Shown here in pieces: positions 47,509 through 59,500 of a stretch of 64,000 bases of DNA. This DNA is from Nyssa sinensis. Its lineage: Eukaryota > Streptophyta > Magnoliopsida > Cornales > Nyssaceae. Under the pieces are notes generated by a model. The model was not told the origin of the DNA and searched no databases. It saw only the letters and a list, made by a program, of their open reading frames with translations. The stretch lies in assembly GCA_008638375.1 (NCBI GenBank), contig CM018035.1, positions 9,079,577 through 9,143,576 on the forward strand, in the 5' to 3' direction. The first letter of the stretch is position 1. Every line of letters starts with the position of its first letter. A program made the translations under genes and the position numbers.

Positions 47509-50500
47509 TTGGGAACTCGGAAAATGTTACAGTATCCGGCGTTCATGACGCAGTACCCCTGGTCGACGAGGATGGTTCCGACGTCGTTTCTACTGCCAGC
47601 TCAGTGGCCCCAACCCCAAAGCGACGAGCTACTCCTCGCCATGGAGGAGTCGGATTTCGAAGATAAGGTCACATTACCCCCTCCAACTTTTCCCTCCTTT
47701 TCTTTTACATACATTTACATATATATATATATATTTATATATCTGTATTTCTGAAGACTTCTAGATGAATAATTAGCCCTTGTTTTGAGCGCTATTGATT
47801 TTATGGACTGTATGTAGATGATTTTCATTTCTTGGTTGCCGCTAAGTTGATCTTTTATGTTATTTTATTTTGATATGTCGTTGTATTAGGGTTATTAGAT
47901 AAGGAAAATGCTATAGTATAATGAGTGATTTTTTTATCATTAGTTTGGATAAATATTTTATTTATTCATTTTATAGAATAAATAAGATTAGGGCTCCAAA
48001 CATTGTGCGGCTGTGCAAGTGTTGTGAAGCAGTGATGAGAAGCATGTTTGTGAGAATTTTTTAAGGAGTGTGTGAAGAATGGTCGACAGAATCGTTTCTA
48101 TATGGGAAGAGGATTCAGCTTCATTCTATTTTGTGGTCATTACACGCTTCTTTTCCACCAATTTTACATATTCGTGAGTGTTCATTGGATTCAAGTTTCT
48201 GCTACATGTTATGTCACGACCCGAAACCCACCCTATGCGGATCTCGTGTCGCGGGGCCGTGGAATGCCAGTGGAAATGCCAGTGAAATTGCCGGTGGAAG
48301 CCTATGAGGAATTCATTCCTGCCACCTGTCTGTTCCCGGACTCAACCCTTGGGTCTCCAATGAAGTCAGAAAGCATCGGATGGATATTGTGACTGAGCAC
48401 AATTCCGGTATTCACAACATATCATGATTGTAGTGATTCCATAGAAGTATAAAATGGAATATCATATTTTCAAATAAGACATAGCAGTAGGCCTTTCAAG
48501 GCATGGTTCAACATGTTAGCAATGATATAGCAATCAATCAATGTCCACAAGATAGAACAATATCACATTGTGGAAAACAATAACATCAGGTACGTTCAAG
48601 AGTACAAGTTTGGCAGTAAATAAAATAACTTGGCTTGGAAACACCATATGGAAGAGAAAGTGAATTTACTTATCTCTAAATGTAGTCCTATATCAGAAAT
48701 TTGTGAGTTTGCCCTTTCCCTTCAAGTTCCCTTTATGTCAATAGATCCGTCTCAGAGTTAATGCTATTCGTCAACTTTTATGTCTTTCTATCATGAGTAT
48801 TTCTAACATTAACATCCCGGTATACGTGCCATATCCCGGGTCGGGATATTACATGTTAATTTCAGCAAAAGCTACCCAGGTGGTTCAGCCATATGTTTGA
48901 GCTAGTTGCATACTTACTATACATGTGTTGTGGTTATCTTAATGCCAATGTATACTCAGACGAGAAGTTTTAGGGTGCATATGGGTTTGGATTGTAAAAC
49001 TGAAGTGTGATTGTGTGGTAGGCTAAAAAGTTATCTCTGTAATTCATTATTTAAAATGGAGCTTTAATGAATACAATATCATGTCAACAGAAAAATTGAA
49101 ATGTTTAGGCTTTCAAATTGGAAAACTGCAGTTGTACTCATACAACTACAACTCTGCAAAGCCTTATCCCTAGTTCCTAACTATTTGGGGTAGGTTATAT
49201 GAATCATTTCTTGCCATCCTACACTATTTATGACCATTTCCAATGCATGGGTAGGTTACATGAATCCGGTTTTGCCATCCTACTCTATTTATGACCATTT
49301 CCAATGCAGAAATAGAGGAGAACGTTATAGCATTTACTTGATTAATCTTGGGATTCTTTTTCATAAGAAATATGATAAAAAAAAATTACGCTGACTGCTA
49401 GCTACCTAACGCAACCCTTTTCTTTTATCCGAGCTTGGAACCGGCTCTATAATGATGCGATACTAGGCACAACATAGGCGGATTTTGCAGATGTACTCAT
49501 AAAAAAAAAGGACACAGAAAAAGTAGCAGAGATAATTGCGATTTTCATGCGGTTTCAATATTAGAATACATGATTGACTCTGGCAATGCATTTACTTTAG
49601 CTGCAGGGACAGATCAGTTTATTTTCAATCACTAGGAGTAGACATACTGCGGTTGGCAGGAGGAGTCAGGATACTGGTTGAGGGCACGTTTGGTACCCTG
49701 TGTTAACTCTTGTTGAAGGGTTGGGCCGGAGTGGCCTGCCGTAGGAGGAAGTAAATATGGGGTCACTTTATTACTTGTGAATTGTGATGGTGATCATATA
49801 GAATTATGTTTTATCAACGAGATGTAATGTGTATATTGGAGTTTGGAATAACAAATCTTTAAAGGAGCTTGTTATTTTCTCTTAGCTGAAATCATGCTCA
49901 GGTTAGGGGTATTCCCTTTTTTCTTTTTGAAAATTACCCTGCTTTGCATTAGAAGTAAACTGTAGAAAATAAAAAATTATGAGTATTGTCTACTCTAAAG
50001 ATGTCATATGGGAGAGTAACACAGATTACTATATATATATATATATATCAATTCTTTAAAACATATTACAAAATTAAAAGCTGATTACCAACTAATTAGG
50101 ATGAATGTTTTGAATGAATGTCAAGTATTGGTTCCTTCACTTCTCCCTGGATATGGAAGTCTTTCACTTCAGAATATTTGTCAGAATTGTTCCATCTAGA
50201 AAGGTTCATTTTCTCCCCCCCCCCCCCCCCTTCTCAATTTTTAAATTGTAAGGCCATCGCCATAAAGGTTTCATTTGATATGGTAACTCTCCAATTGTCA
50301 CTAGAAATTTTACTCAAATCTTTTGAACAAATTCTGATCTTGTCCGAAAAGCTTTAGATTTACTTTGAACAATGATTTGAATCTATGAATAGTATTTTGT
50401 AGATTTGGGTTTGAGTTTGAGCAAAAATAAATTTGATATGGATTTGAGTTTAGAGTTGGAGAGGGTTTTTTTTGAGGATTTTGACTCAGATTTAAATGAG

Positions 50501-53500
50501 TCCGGATTTGAATAACTACTGGAGATGGCTTAAGGTGACCTGCATTGTAGTTATTAATTATATTTTTCCTTTTTCCTCCCCTTTTTTACCTATCACTCGA
50601 ATTATAACAAGTCACGTAAGTTTATCAAAGTTGTCTTTCAGTGGTTAGTTACATATATGCCTGAAATTCAGTGTAGTCTTAGTTACATGTAGCCTCCGTA
50701 TTATTGCTGATATACCACAAACAGACATACCAATCACTTTGAGACACGTGTGCCCATCAGATTAACAAATCTCGATCCTACAGAGCTCATATACTTCGGT
50801 CATACAGAACAGCTACAAGCCTTCAGGGTATTCTCATATGTCTATCATACAGAGCAGCCACAAGCCTTCGGGGCATTCTTATTTATATATCATTCAGAAC
50901 CGATAAACTCGGTCATATAGTGCAGATGAAGCATTCAGGATATTCTCATGTACATCTTCCAGACCTCTTGTTCTGGACAATATTTATTCAACACTGCATA
51001 TATGGTTTCCTTAACAACCATTAAGCGGGGAATAAGGAAACAGCCTTCAACACGGAAACTACTATCTATGATTATCTCCATCTACGATTCAATGCTCCAC
51101 AAGGTAACTGCAAATCTCCGATGATCAAATCCCTATATTCGTGGCGGCAAAACCTAATCAAATTAGGAGAACCACGGCTTATATATTAAACCCTAGAGGT
51201 ACTCTTTACTTTTCTTATGCTCATTCTTTGGCTTTCAATACAGTCTTTCAATTCCCTTACTTACTTAAGCATCGGAGCGGCTACCGCCGGAGCCAATCCG
51301 GTGGTCCTCTGATCATCTTTCTGAGTGTTCTACAGGTCACGGAGCCCCCACGTGTTGCGAGTCAAAAAGTGCAGCATTAGTTTGGCGCCGTCTGTGGGAA
51401 CGACTAATCTCTACGTGCTTTATTCGTAAACTCATCTTTTTTCCCACCGGAAAACTATGGCACCAAATCTCCGACCACGACAGAATACTCAGAGTTCGCA
51501 AAACGCTCAGTGTCAGCCGCCTGCTCCACGCACGAGGGGACCAGCGGCTAACCCTATGCGACAAGAGATCGAAGCAATAAAACGACATAATGAACTGGTG
51601 CAGGAGCAATTGTTGGCCATCACTAGAACGCTGGCAACGCTCACGCAGAACCAAGCGGCGGCTTCTCCTAGCCCGCCGGTCAACTTCGTTGCAGGAACGC
51701 AACCCCCGGTTGCCACGGAGAATGAAGAACTTCGTGGGCAGGCCCCCACTAACCAGCCTGGGCACCCCTCAGGCGTTGCTCACACTGGCCGAGATCCACA
51801 GCCATCAACAGTCCCTGACTGGGGAACATCTGCTTTTGTTCCCGACGTGCATTACCGGAGCATTACTCGAGCCCCAACTCCTAGGGTTTCGGGAGCACCA
51901 CCGGCACCGCAGGAACCTTGTCATGCAGCACCAGTCCCACCGGTTCGGATTCCTCCTCCATCCGAAGGGCGTACTCCACCCTACTACCCTGAAGCCGAGG
52001 CTGTCAGGCAGGGTTCACAAGATGTCAGACTCAGAGACCCGCGAAGGGTAGAGGAGATTGCCGAGTCTATGGACCGGACAATCGGCTTAAGAGGACCTCA
52101 GAACCCTCCAGAGCAGGACGAGCTGGCCAGGCTGCTCGGAAGACTAGCCACTCCGTTCACTCACGCCATCATGTCCGAAGAGAGGCCTAGAAAGTTCATG
52201 GTGCCCAAATTCACTCTCTACGACGGATCTAGAGATCCAGGAGATCACCTATCTCATTATCAGCATACGATGGCCCTTCACGGAGCCTCAGATGCTTTCA
52301 TGTGCCGAACGTTCATCACGAGCCTGAAGGGAACAGCTCTGAAGTGGTTCCACAACCTCCCTCCGAACTCCGTTACCAGCTTCTACGAGCTCGGTAGGCA
52401 GTTCTTGGATAGGTTTATGACCAGCAGGAGGCTCAGAAGGGGGCCAGAATTCCTGCTGAATGTTAAGCAGACCAGGGAGGAATCCCTCCGGGCCTACATT
52501 GCCCACTTCAACACCGAGCTCACTGAGATCACGGATTGCAGCCCGAAATTCCTTGTTGCAGCCCTTACTGCCGGGCTTGCCCAAGGTGGCTTCAGAGATT
52601 CCTTGACAAAGAGCCCTCCAGCCGATATGGCGGCATTGATGGATCGGGCCAAAAAATACATCAACCTGGAAGAGGCCAACCGCTCAGCCCAGAAGGGCAA
52701 GGATCAGACCCAGAGGGATAATCCGAAGAGGGAGGATCATAAGAAGGAGGATCACAGAAGAGACTCCAACAAAAAGAGGGCCAGGAGCCCAGAGAAGAGA
52801 ACAGCTCCCAGAGCTGTGTACAACTCCGCACCAAGGGAGTTCACCAACTTCACGCCTTTGAACACCACTCCGAATCAGGTACTCCGGCAGATCAGAGATC
52901 GGGAGAACCTGAGGTGGCCAGAGCCAATCAAAGGAGATCCCAGCCTGCGGGACCAAAGTAAATATTGCAATTTCCATAAAGATCATGGACATACTACTAA
53001 CACTTGCAGGACCCTCCGATATGAGATAGAACAGCTCATAAAGAAGGGACGTCTTCGGGAGTTCGTCAAACAAGACGGAAGGCAGAACCCCCAAGAAGAC
53101 AAACCTCAGCAGCGGCCAGATCAGAGGCCCGAACAGAGGCAAGAGCAGCGGGAAGGACGAAACGAGCCTCAGAGGCAGAACAACCATGTTATCTACGTCC
53201 TCCATGCTGACTCCCCTGTTACAGGAATGTCCAACAGGGCAAGAAAAAGATATGCTCGGGAGGCCAGAACCGCCCCAAACTTCTTGCAGGTCTCCAACGT
53301 CGAAAAGAGGCTCAAGTCAGGGCCAGAGATCCAGTTCACCGAGCAAGATCTAGCAGGGGTACACTGCCCTCACAGTGATGCCCTTGTTATCACCCTCAGA
53401 ATCGCCAACTTCGAGACTAGAAGAGTCCTAGTCGACACTGGCAGCTCAGTCAACATTCTATTCTATGAACCGCTTAAGCGGATGGGCATAGACCAGGACA

Positions 53501-56500
53501 GCGTCAAGCCCACCACTGCCGTAATGGCAGCTTTTGATGGCAACCTCAGTACCCCATTGGGGAGAGTTGACCTTCCTACCACTATTGGGAAGGTGAAGGG
53601 CAGAAGACCACCATCTCTGAATACATGGTGTTGAACATGAAGTATCCATACAACGTCATCATCGGGAGACCCTGGTTACACCAGATAGGGGCAGTCACTT
53701 CGACCCTTCATCAGTGTCTGAAGTACGTCCACAATCAGAGCGTGCACTCGGTCCGGGGATGTCAGCCAACCTCACGAGAATGTCACGCTATTGCCCTCAA
53801 GGAGACAGCTCCGAAATAGCAATTACAGTACACTCGGGACTGTGCAGATCCGGTTTTCACTCACACTCCCGAGATGGAAGATTGCCCATCCGGCGTTGAA
53901 GAGCCCCTGAGCCCACGGGGACGTGACAGCCGAGCCAAGCCTGTTGGCGAGCCCATCAAAATACTGGTCAGTTCAGAAGCAGAGGGGCGTTATTTGTACA
54001 TTGGCCCAGACCTTACGCCCACCGAGCAGGAAAAGATAGTCAGGTTTCTGAAGAACAACCTCTCTATCTTTGCTTGGGAGACCAGGGACATGGAGGGAAT
54101 AGATCCTAATCTGATAACTCACAAACTGATGGTAGATCCAGATCACCCCCCAGTCAGACAGAAGAGAAGGCCGATCGCTCCCGAACGGCATCGGATTATA
54201 GACGAAGAAGTCCAGAGGCTGCTGGACGCCAGGATGATACGGGAAGTTTTCTATCCCGAGTGGCTAGCCAACACTGTGCTCGTCAAGAAGAAGAACGGCA
54301 AGTGGAGAGTCTGTGTTGACTACACAAACCTCAACAAAGCATGCCCCAAGGACAGCTTTCCACTGCCGAGAATAGATCAACTGGTTGACGCCACTGCAAG
54401 GCATGAGCTTATGAGTTTCATGGACGCCTACTCTGGATACAACCAGATCCAGATGTACCCTCCAGATCAGGAAAAGACTGCCTTCATAACCGAGAGAGGA
54501 CTCTACTGCTACAGAGTGATGCCTTTCGGTTTGAAGAATGCTGGAGCCACTTACCAACGGTTGGTGAACAAGATGTTCAGCCCACTGCTTGGCAGCACCA
54601 TGGAAGTATACATCGACGACATGCTGGTAAAGAGCCTCCAGAAAGGCAGCCACCTCCAGCACTTGGCCCAGACCTTCGATATCCTCAGACAGCACAAGAT
54701 GAAGCTCAACCCCTCGAAATGTACCTTCGGAGTTACGAAGGGAAAATTCTTGGGGTACATCGTCTCTCAAAGAGGTATCGAAGCAGATCCCACTCAGATC
54801 CAAGCCCTGATTGGACTGAAGTCGCCAAAGACCAGAAAGGAGATTCAGGCATTGAATGGCAGAGTCGCCGCATTGAGCAGATTTATATCCAAGTCCACCG
54901 ATCGCTGCCTACCTTTCTTTAAAGCTCTAAAGGGCAGCAAGGCCTTGCAATGGACAGAAGAATGCGAGCATTCCTTCCAAGAATTAAAGGAGTATCTAGC
55001 CTCTCCGGAGCTCCTGTCAAAACCAGTACAAGGAGAAAAGCTGCTCCTATACCTTGCAGTCTCTGAGAATGCGGTCAGCTCCGCACTGGTCAGACAGGAC
55101 AGAGGAGTACAGAGGCCTATATTCTACATCAGTAGGGCACTACTTGACACGGAGAAAAGATACCCAGAAGTAGAGAAGCTGGCCTATGCCTTGGTCATAT
55201 CAGCTCGGAAGCTTCGACCTTACTTCCAGGCCCATCCAATTGAGATTCCAACTGCCTATCCTCTAAAGTCAATATTGAGGAAACCTGAGGTATCGGGAAG
55301 ATTGGTCAAGTGGTCTGTGGAGCTAGGGGAGTTTGACATAGCATTTGTACCTCGAAACTCCATTAAAGGGCAGGCCTTAGCCGACTTTGTAGCCGAGTTC
55401 ACCCCTGCACTGCAGAACGAAGCGCAAATCACCGAAACTACGGGAACCTGGCTGCTGTATATTGATGGATCGTCAACCGATCAAGGATCAGGGGTAGGAC
55501 TGGTACTACAGTCCCCTGATGGACTCACATCGGAAAAAGCAGTCAGCCTGGGATTTAGAGCTTCTAATAATGAAGCCGAATATGAGGCCCTAATCTTAGG
55601 GATGAAGCTTGCCCTGGAATGCGAGGCTCAGAACCTCGATGTCTTCTCTGACTCCCAACTGGTAGTAAGTCAAGTTTTGGGAGAATTTGCAATTAAGGAT
55701 GACAGGATGCTTCGGTACTCCGAACTAGTGAACCACTTAAAGCATTCCTTCCAGACTTTCACTATCCAGAAGATTGAGAGAAGTCAGAACTGTAGAGCAG
55801 ATGCTCTGGCCAACATGGCCTCCCGCCTCAAGTCCGAAACAGACTCCACAGTTAAAATCTCTTTTCAGCCAGGATCCAGTATTGAGGAAGCATCAGTTGC
55901 TCAAATTGACGAACAGACCCAGAGCTGGATGACCCCGATCCTCCAGTATCTAAGATCCGGGCTCCTCCCAGAGGATAAAAACAAAGCCAGGAGAATCCGA
56001 ATCAGAGCGGCTCGGTACCTAATCCTGAACAACAAACTTTACAGGAGGTCGTATTCTCAACCTCTGTTAAAGTGTTTGGCTCCAGACGAGTCGCAATATG
56101 TTTTGGCTGAAATTCACGAGGGAATTTGCGGGAATCACAATGGGGGCAGAACTATAGCCCACCGAGCTCTATCACAGGGCTACTACTGGCCCGGTATGCT
56201 GAAACAGGCTAAAGAGTATGTTCGGAAGTGTGACAAATGCCAGCGATTTGCCCCGTACCAACATCAGCCTCAGCACGAGCTCATCCCGATTCCTAGTCCT
56301 TGGCCCTTTGCTCAATGGGGAATGGACATTGTGGGCCCGTTACCACGAGCACCTCCAAACAGGAAGTACCTCTTGGTGGCCATCGACTACTTCTCTAAAT
56401 GGGCCGAAGCCGAGCCTTTAACGCATATTACAGAAAAGGAAGTCGAAAGCTTCACCTGAAAGAACATTGTCTGCAGGTTTGGCATACCACGTGTAATTAT

Positions 56501-59500
56501 CTCGGATAATGGGACACAATTCACTGGTAAAGGCTTCAAGGCATTTTGCGAAAATCTCAACATCAGGCAGCACTTTGCCTCTCCAGGCCATCCGCAAGCA
56601 AACGGGCAAGCCGAGGTCACCAACCGAACAATCCTTGACGGGTTAAAGAAGAGGTTGGAACAGGCCAAAGGAAAATGGGCAGAAGAACTACCTAGAGCCC
56701 TTTGGGCCTACAGAACAACAAGAAGAACTCCCACCTCTGAAATTCCCTTCTCACTAGCCTATGGAACAGAAGCAGTAATTCCGGTTGAGATCGGTATGCC
56801 AACTCTGAGGACTGAGGCCTTCGAGCAAGAATCCAATGATCAGCAGCTGATGGAAAACTTGGACTTGCTCGAAGAGAGAAGGGATCAAGCCAGCATCAGG
56901 ATGGAAGCTTATCAGCAAAGAATGGTCAACAAATCCAAGGTAGGACTCAAGACAGTCAACTTTCAAGTTGGAGACTTCGTCTTAAGAAGAGTCTTTCAGA
57001 ACACCAAGGATCCCACCATGGGAAAGTTGTCACCAAATTGGGAAGGCCCCTACAAAGTAACGAAGGTCGTTCGAACTACCACTTACTGGCTTGAAGACAT
57101 GACTGGGAAACCTGTTCCTAGGCCATGGAACGTAGAACACTTGCGGAAGTATTATCAATGAAGATTTTTTCTTTTACTTCCATAAAACTGTTCATCTATT
57201 AATGCACAGGCCTCCAGAGCCTGGTCCATCTATTAATGCACAGGCCTCCAGAGCCTGGTCCATCTATTAATGCACAAGTCTTATGACTTGGTCCATCTAT
57301 TAATGCACAGGCCTTCAGAGCCTGGTCCATTTATTAATGCACAAGTCTTATGACTTGGTCCATCTATTAATGCACAGGCCTTCAGAGCCTGGTCCATCCA
57401 TTAATGCACAAGTCTTAACCTTGGTCCATCTATCAATGCACAGGCCTCCAGAGCCTGGTCCATAATGTACGAGTGTTTACTCGGTCCATCTATTAATGCA
57501 CAAGTCTTATGACTTGGTCCATCTATTAATGCACAGGCCTTCAGAGCCTGGTCCATCTATTAATGCACAGGCCTTCAGAGCCTGGTCCATCTATTAATGC
57601 ACAAGTCTTATGACTTGGTCCATCTATTAATGCACAGGCCTCCAGAGCCTGGTCCATATATCAATGCACAAGTCTCATGACTTGGTCCATCTATAATGCA
57701 CAGACCTTCAGAGTCTGGTCCATGCTATACGGATCTTAAATACTTGGTTCATAAAATATGCAGGCCTACCGAGCCTAGACTACTTTAATGCACAGGCCTT
57801 CCGAGCCTGGTCCGTCTTCAATTAGCAGATTCTGTGATCCAGTCTATCCGAAGCAGAAGTTCCGAGCATCTATCAACTAAAGTTTCCTAGATCGAAACAC
57901 CTCGGATCTGACACTTATATTATTTGGCTTATCTGTCAAACAAACCAGTACTATGGTTTCAACCAAAGGTAAAGTACTTCGATTTTGGCATTTTTCTAAG
58001 TTCTTTGATTTATTTTCAGAACAATCGGAAATGCATGAGAAGGTGCTTAAGTTTCAAAAGAGCACATTCACAGAAAATATCAGATCTGAGAAGAAGAAAT
58101 TCAACTTTATTGATAACTCAAAAGATTTATATCAGTACAAAGACACTATTACAGAAGCTATTACAAAAACTATTACAGAAACTACGCTTGGCAACATAAT
58201 GGCTCTTCTCCTGGGATGATAAAGGGGCACAAGATCCAAAACCTTCAAAACCGCCTTCATCGGCTCCATTTGAAAGGAAGGAACCCTGAACCCCAGTCTG
58301 CATCAAGTAGTGCCCAGGCCATTTCATCATCACTATCACTGGTCCCATGACCAACGGATGATGAGGGCTCGAGCCTCAGGAGACTTTTCATTCTCCACCT
58401 TTGTAATCGGCATAACGCCCCAGCCAATTGAAGCAAGGGTTCCTGCCAAGTCACAAAGGGGAGGAGGCGGCCCCCATTCATCTCCCTCAGAGCAGTTGTC
58501 ACTGCCGAGTTATAAGCGGGAGGAGGCAACCCACCTTCAATCTTCTTCTTCACACCGTCTGTTTCACCCCAGCCACTTGGAGCGAGGGTCTCTGACAGGG
58601 CGTGAGGAAGAGGAGGCAACTCACCTTCGTCTTCATCACCAACGCTCCAGGCCTCGGTTGAATCAGGGAGGGGCCACCACCAATCGGAGAAATCTCGACT
58701 AGATACCAGAGGAAACAAGAAGACTTGTGCCTCCTTCAATCCTTCCTTGGAGACTGAAAATAGGGGAGGGTTAACTTTTGGCCACAGTTTAATTATTCCC
58801 AACTCAGGCAAGGAATCATCCATCATCTCCGGACGAGTGGAAGAACTCCGGCAGCATATAAAAACCTCTCTTACAAACAATTCGGGGAGCAAAAGGGTTG
58901 AGCACAACCATATGCCCTCGTTTCCATATATATAGACACTGGAAGACCAAAGGTCACCCAGTTGAACCGTCACAACGGTTAAGCGAAGTGCTAGCTTCGA
59001 AATCCCAAACGGCGGAGGTGCAATAAATGGAGTATTAAACCACCCTCTCGGGAGAAACAAAAGGCAGGGCCATACACGTAATACACAGGCTTTTAATCTT
59101 TCCCACGTATATGACGTGACGGTTTCTCCATGTCATTAACACTTACAGGGCCACGTGTACAACAGAGGTCCATCAACTATGACGTTTCTTGATTTCTAAC
59201 AGGTCTGGAGGCAGAAGATCTGATCAACCAAACTACAATCACAAAGGTATCCACTTATTATTATGTCCCCAGATTCAGAACGGTCAGCTTTGAAATACTT
59301 CAAAAAAGAAGTCTCCAATTACTGACCTAAAGCAAGTAAAGAAGTTCGGAACACAGCTACCTACAGAGGAAAATCTGATCTGGTATACACTAAACTCCAG
59401 AGCAATGCAACTTGCAACGATTATTACCATCAACTACATGTTAAGGCACTACAGAGCCACATAACTCAAAGATATGCACAAATGCTACAGAGCAATATAA

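Noticed and set aside
51337..51765. Minus-strand frame of 142 codons over the start of gag in element 2
   Set aside because: A reverse-frame shadow of the GC-rich gag region, not conserved as an open frame in element 1.
53973..54803. Minus-strand frames opposite RT in element 2
   Set aside because: Mirror frames of a strongly coding region; the antisense genes supported by splice sites and TATA motifs lie downstream of pol instead.
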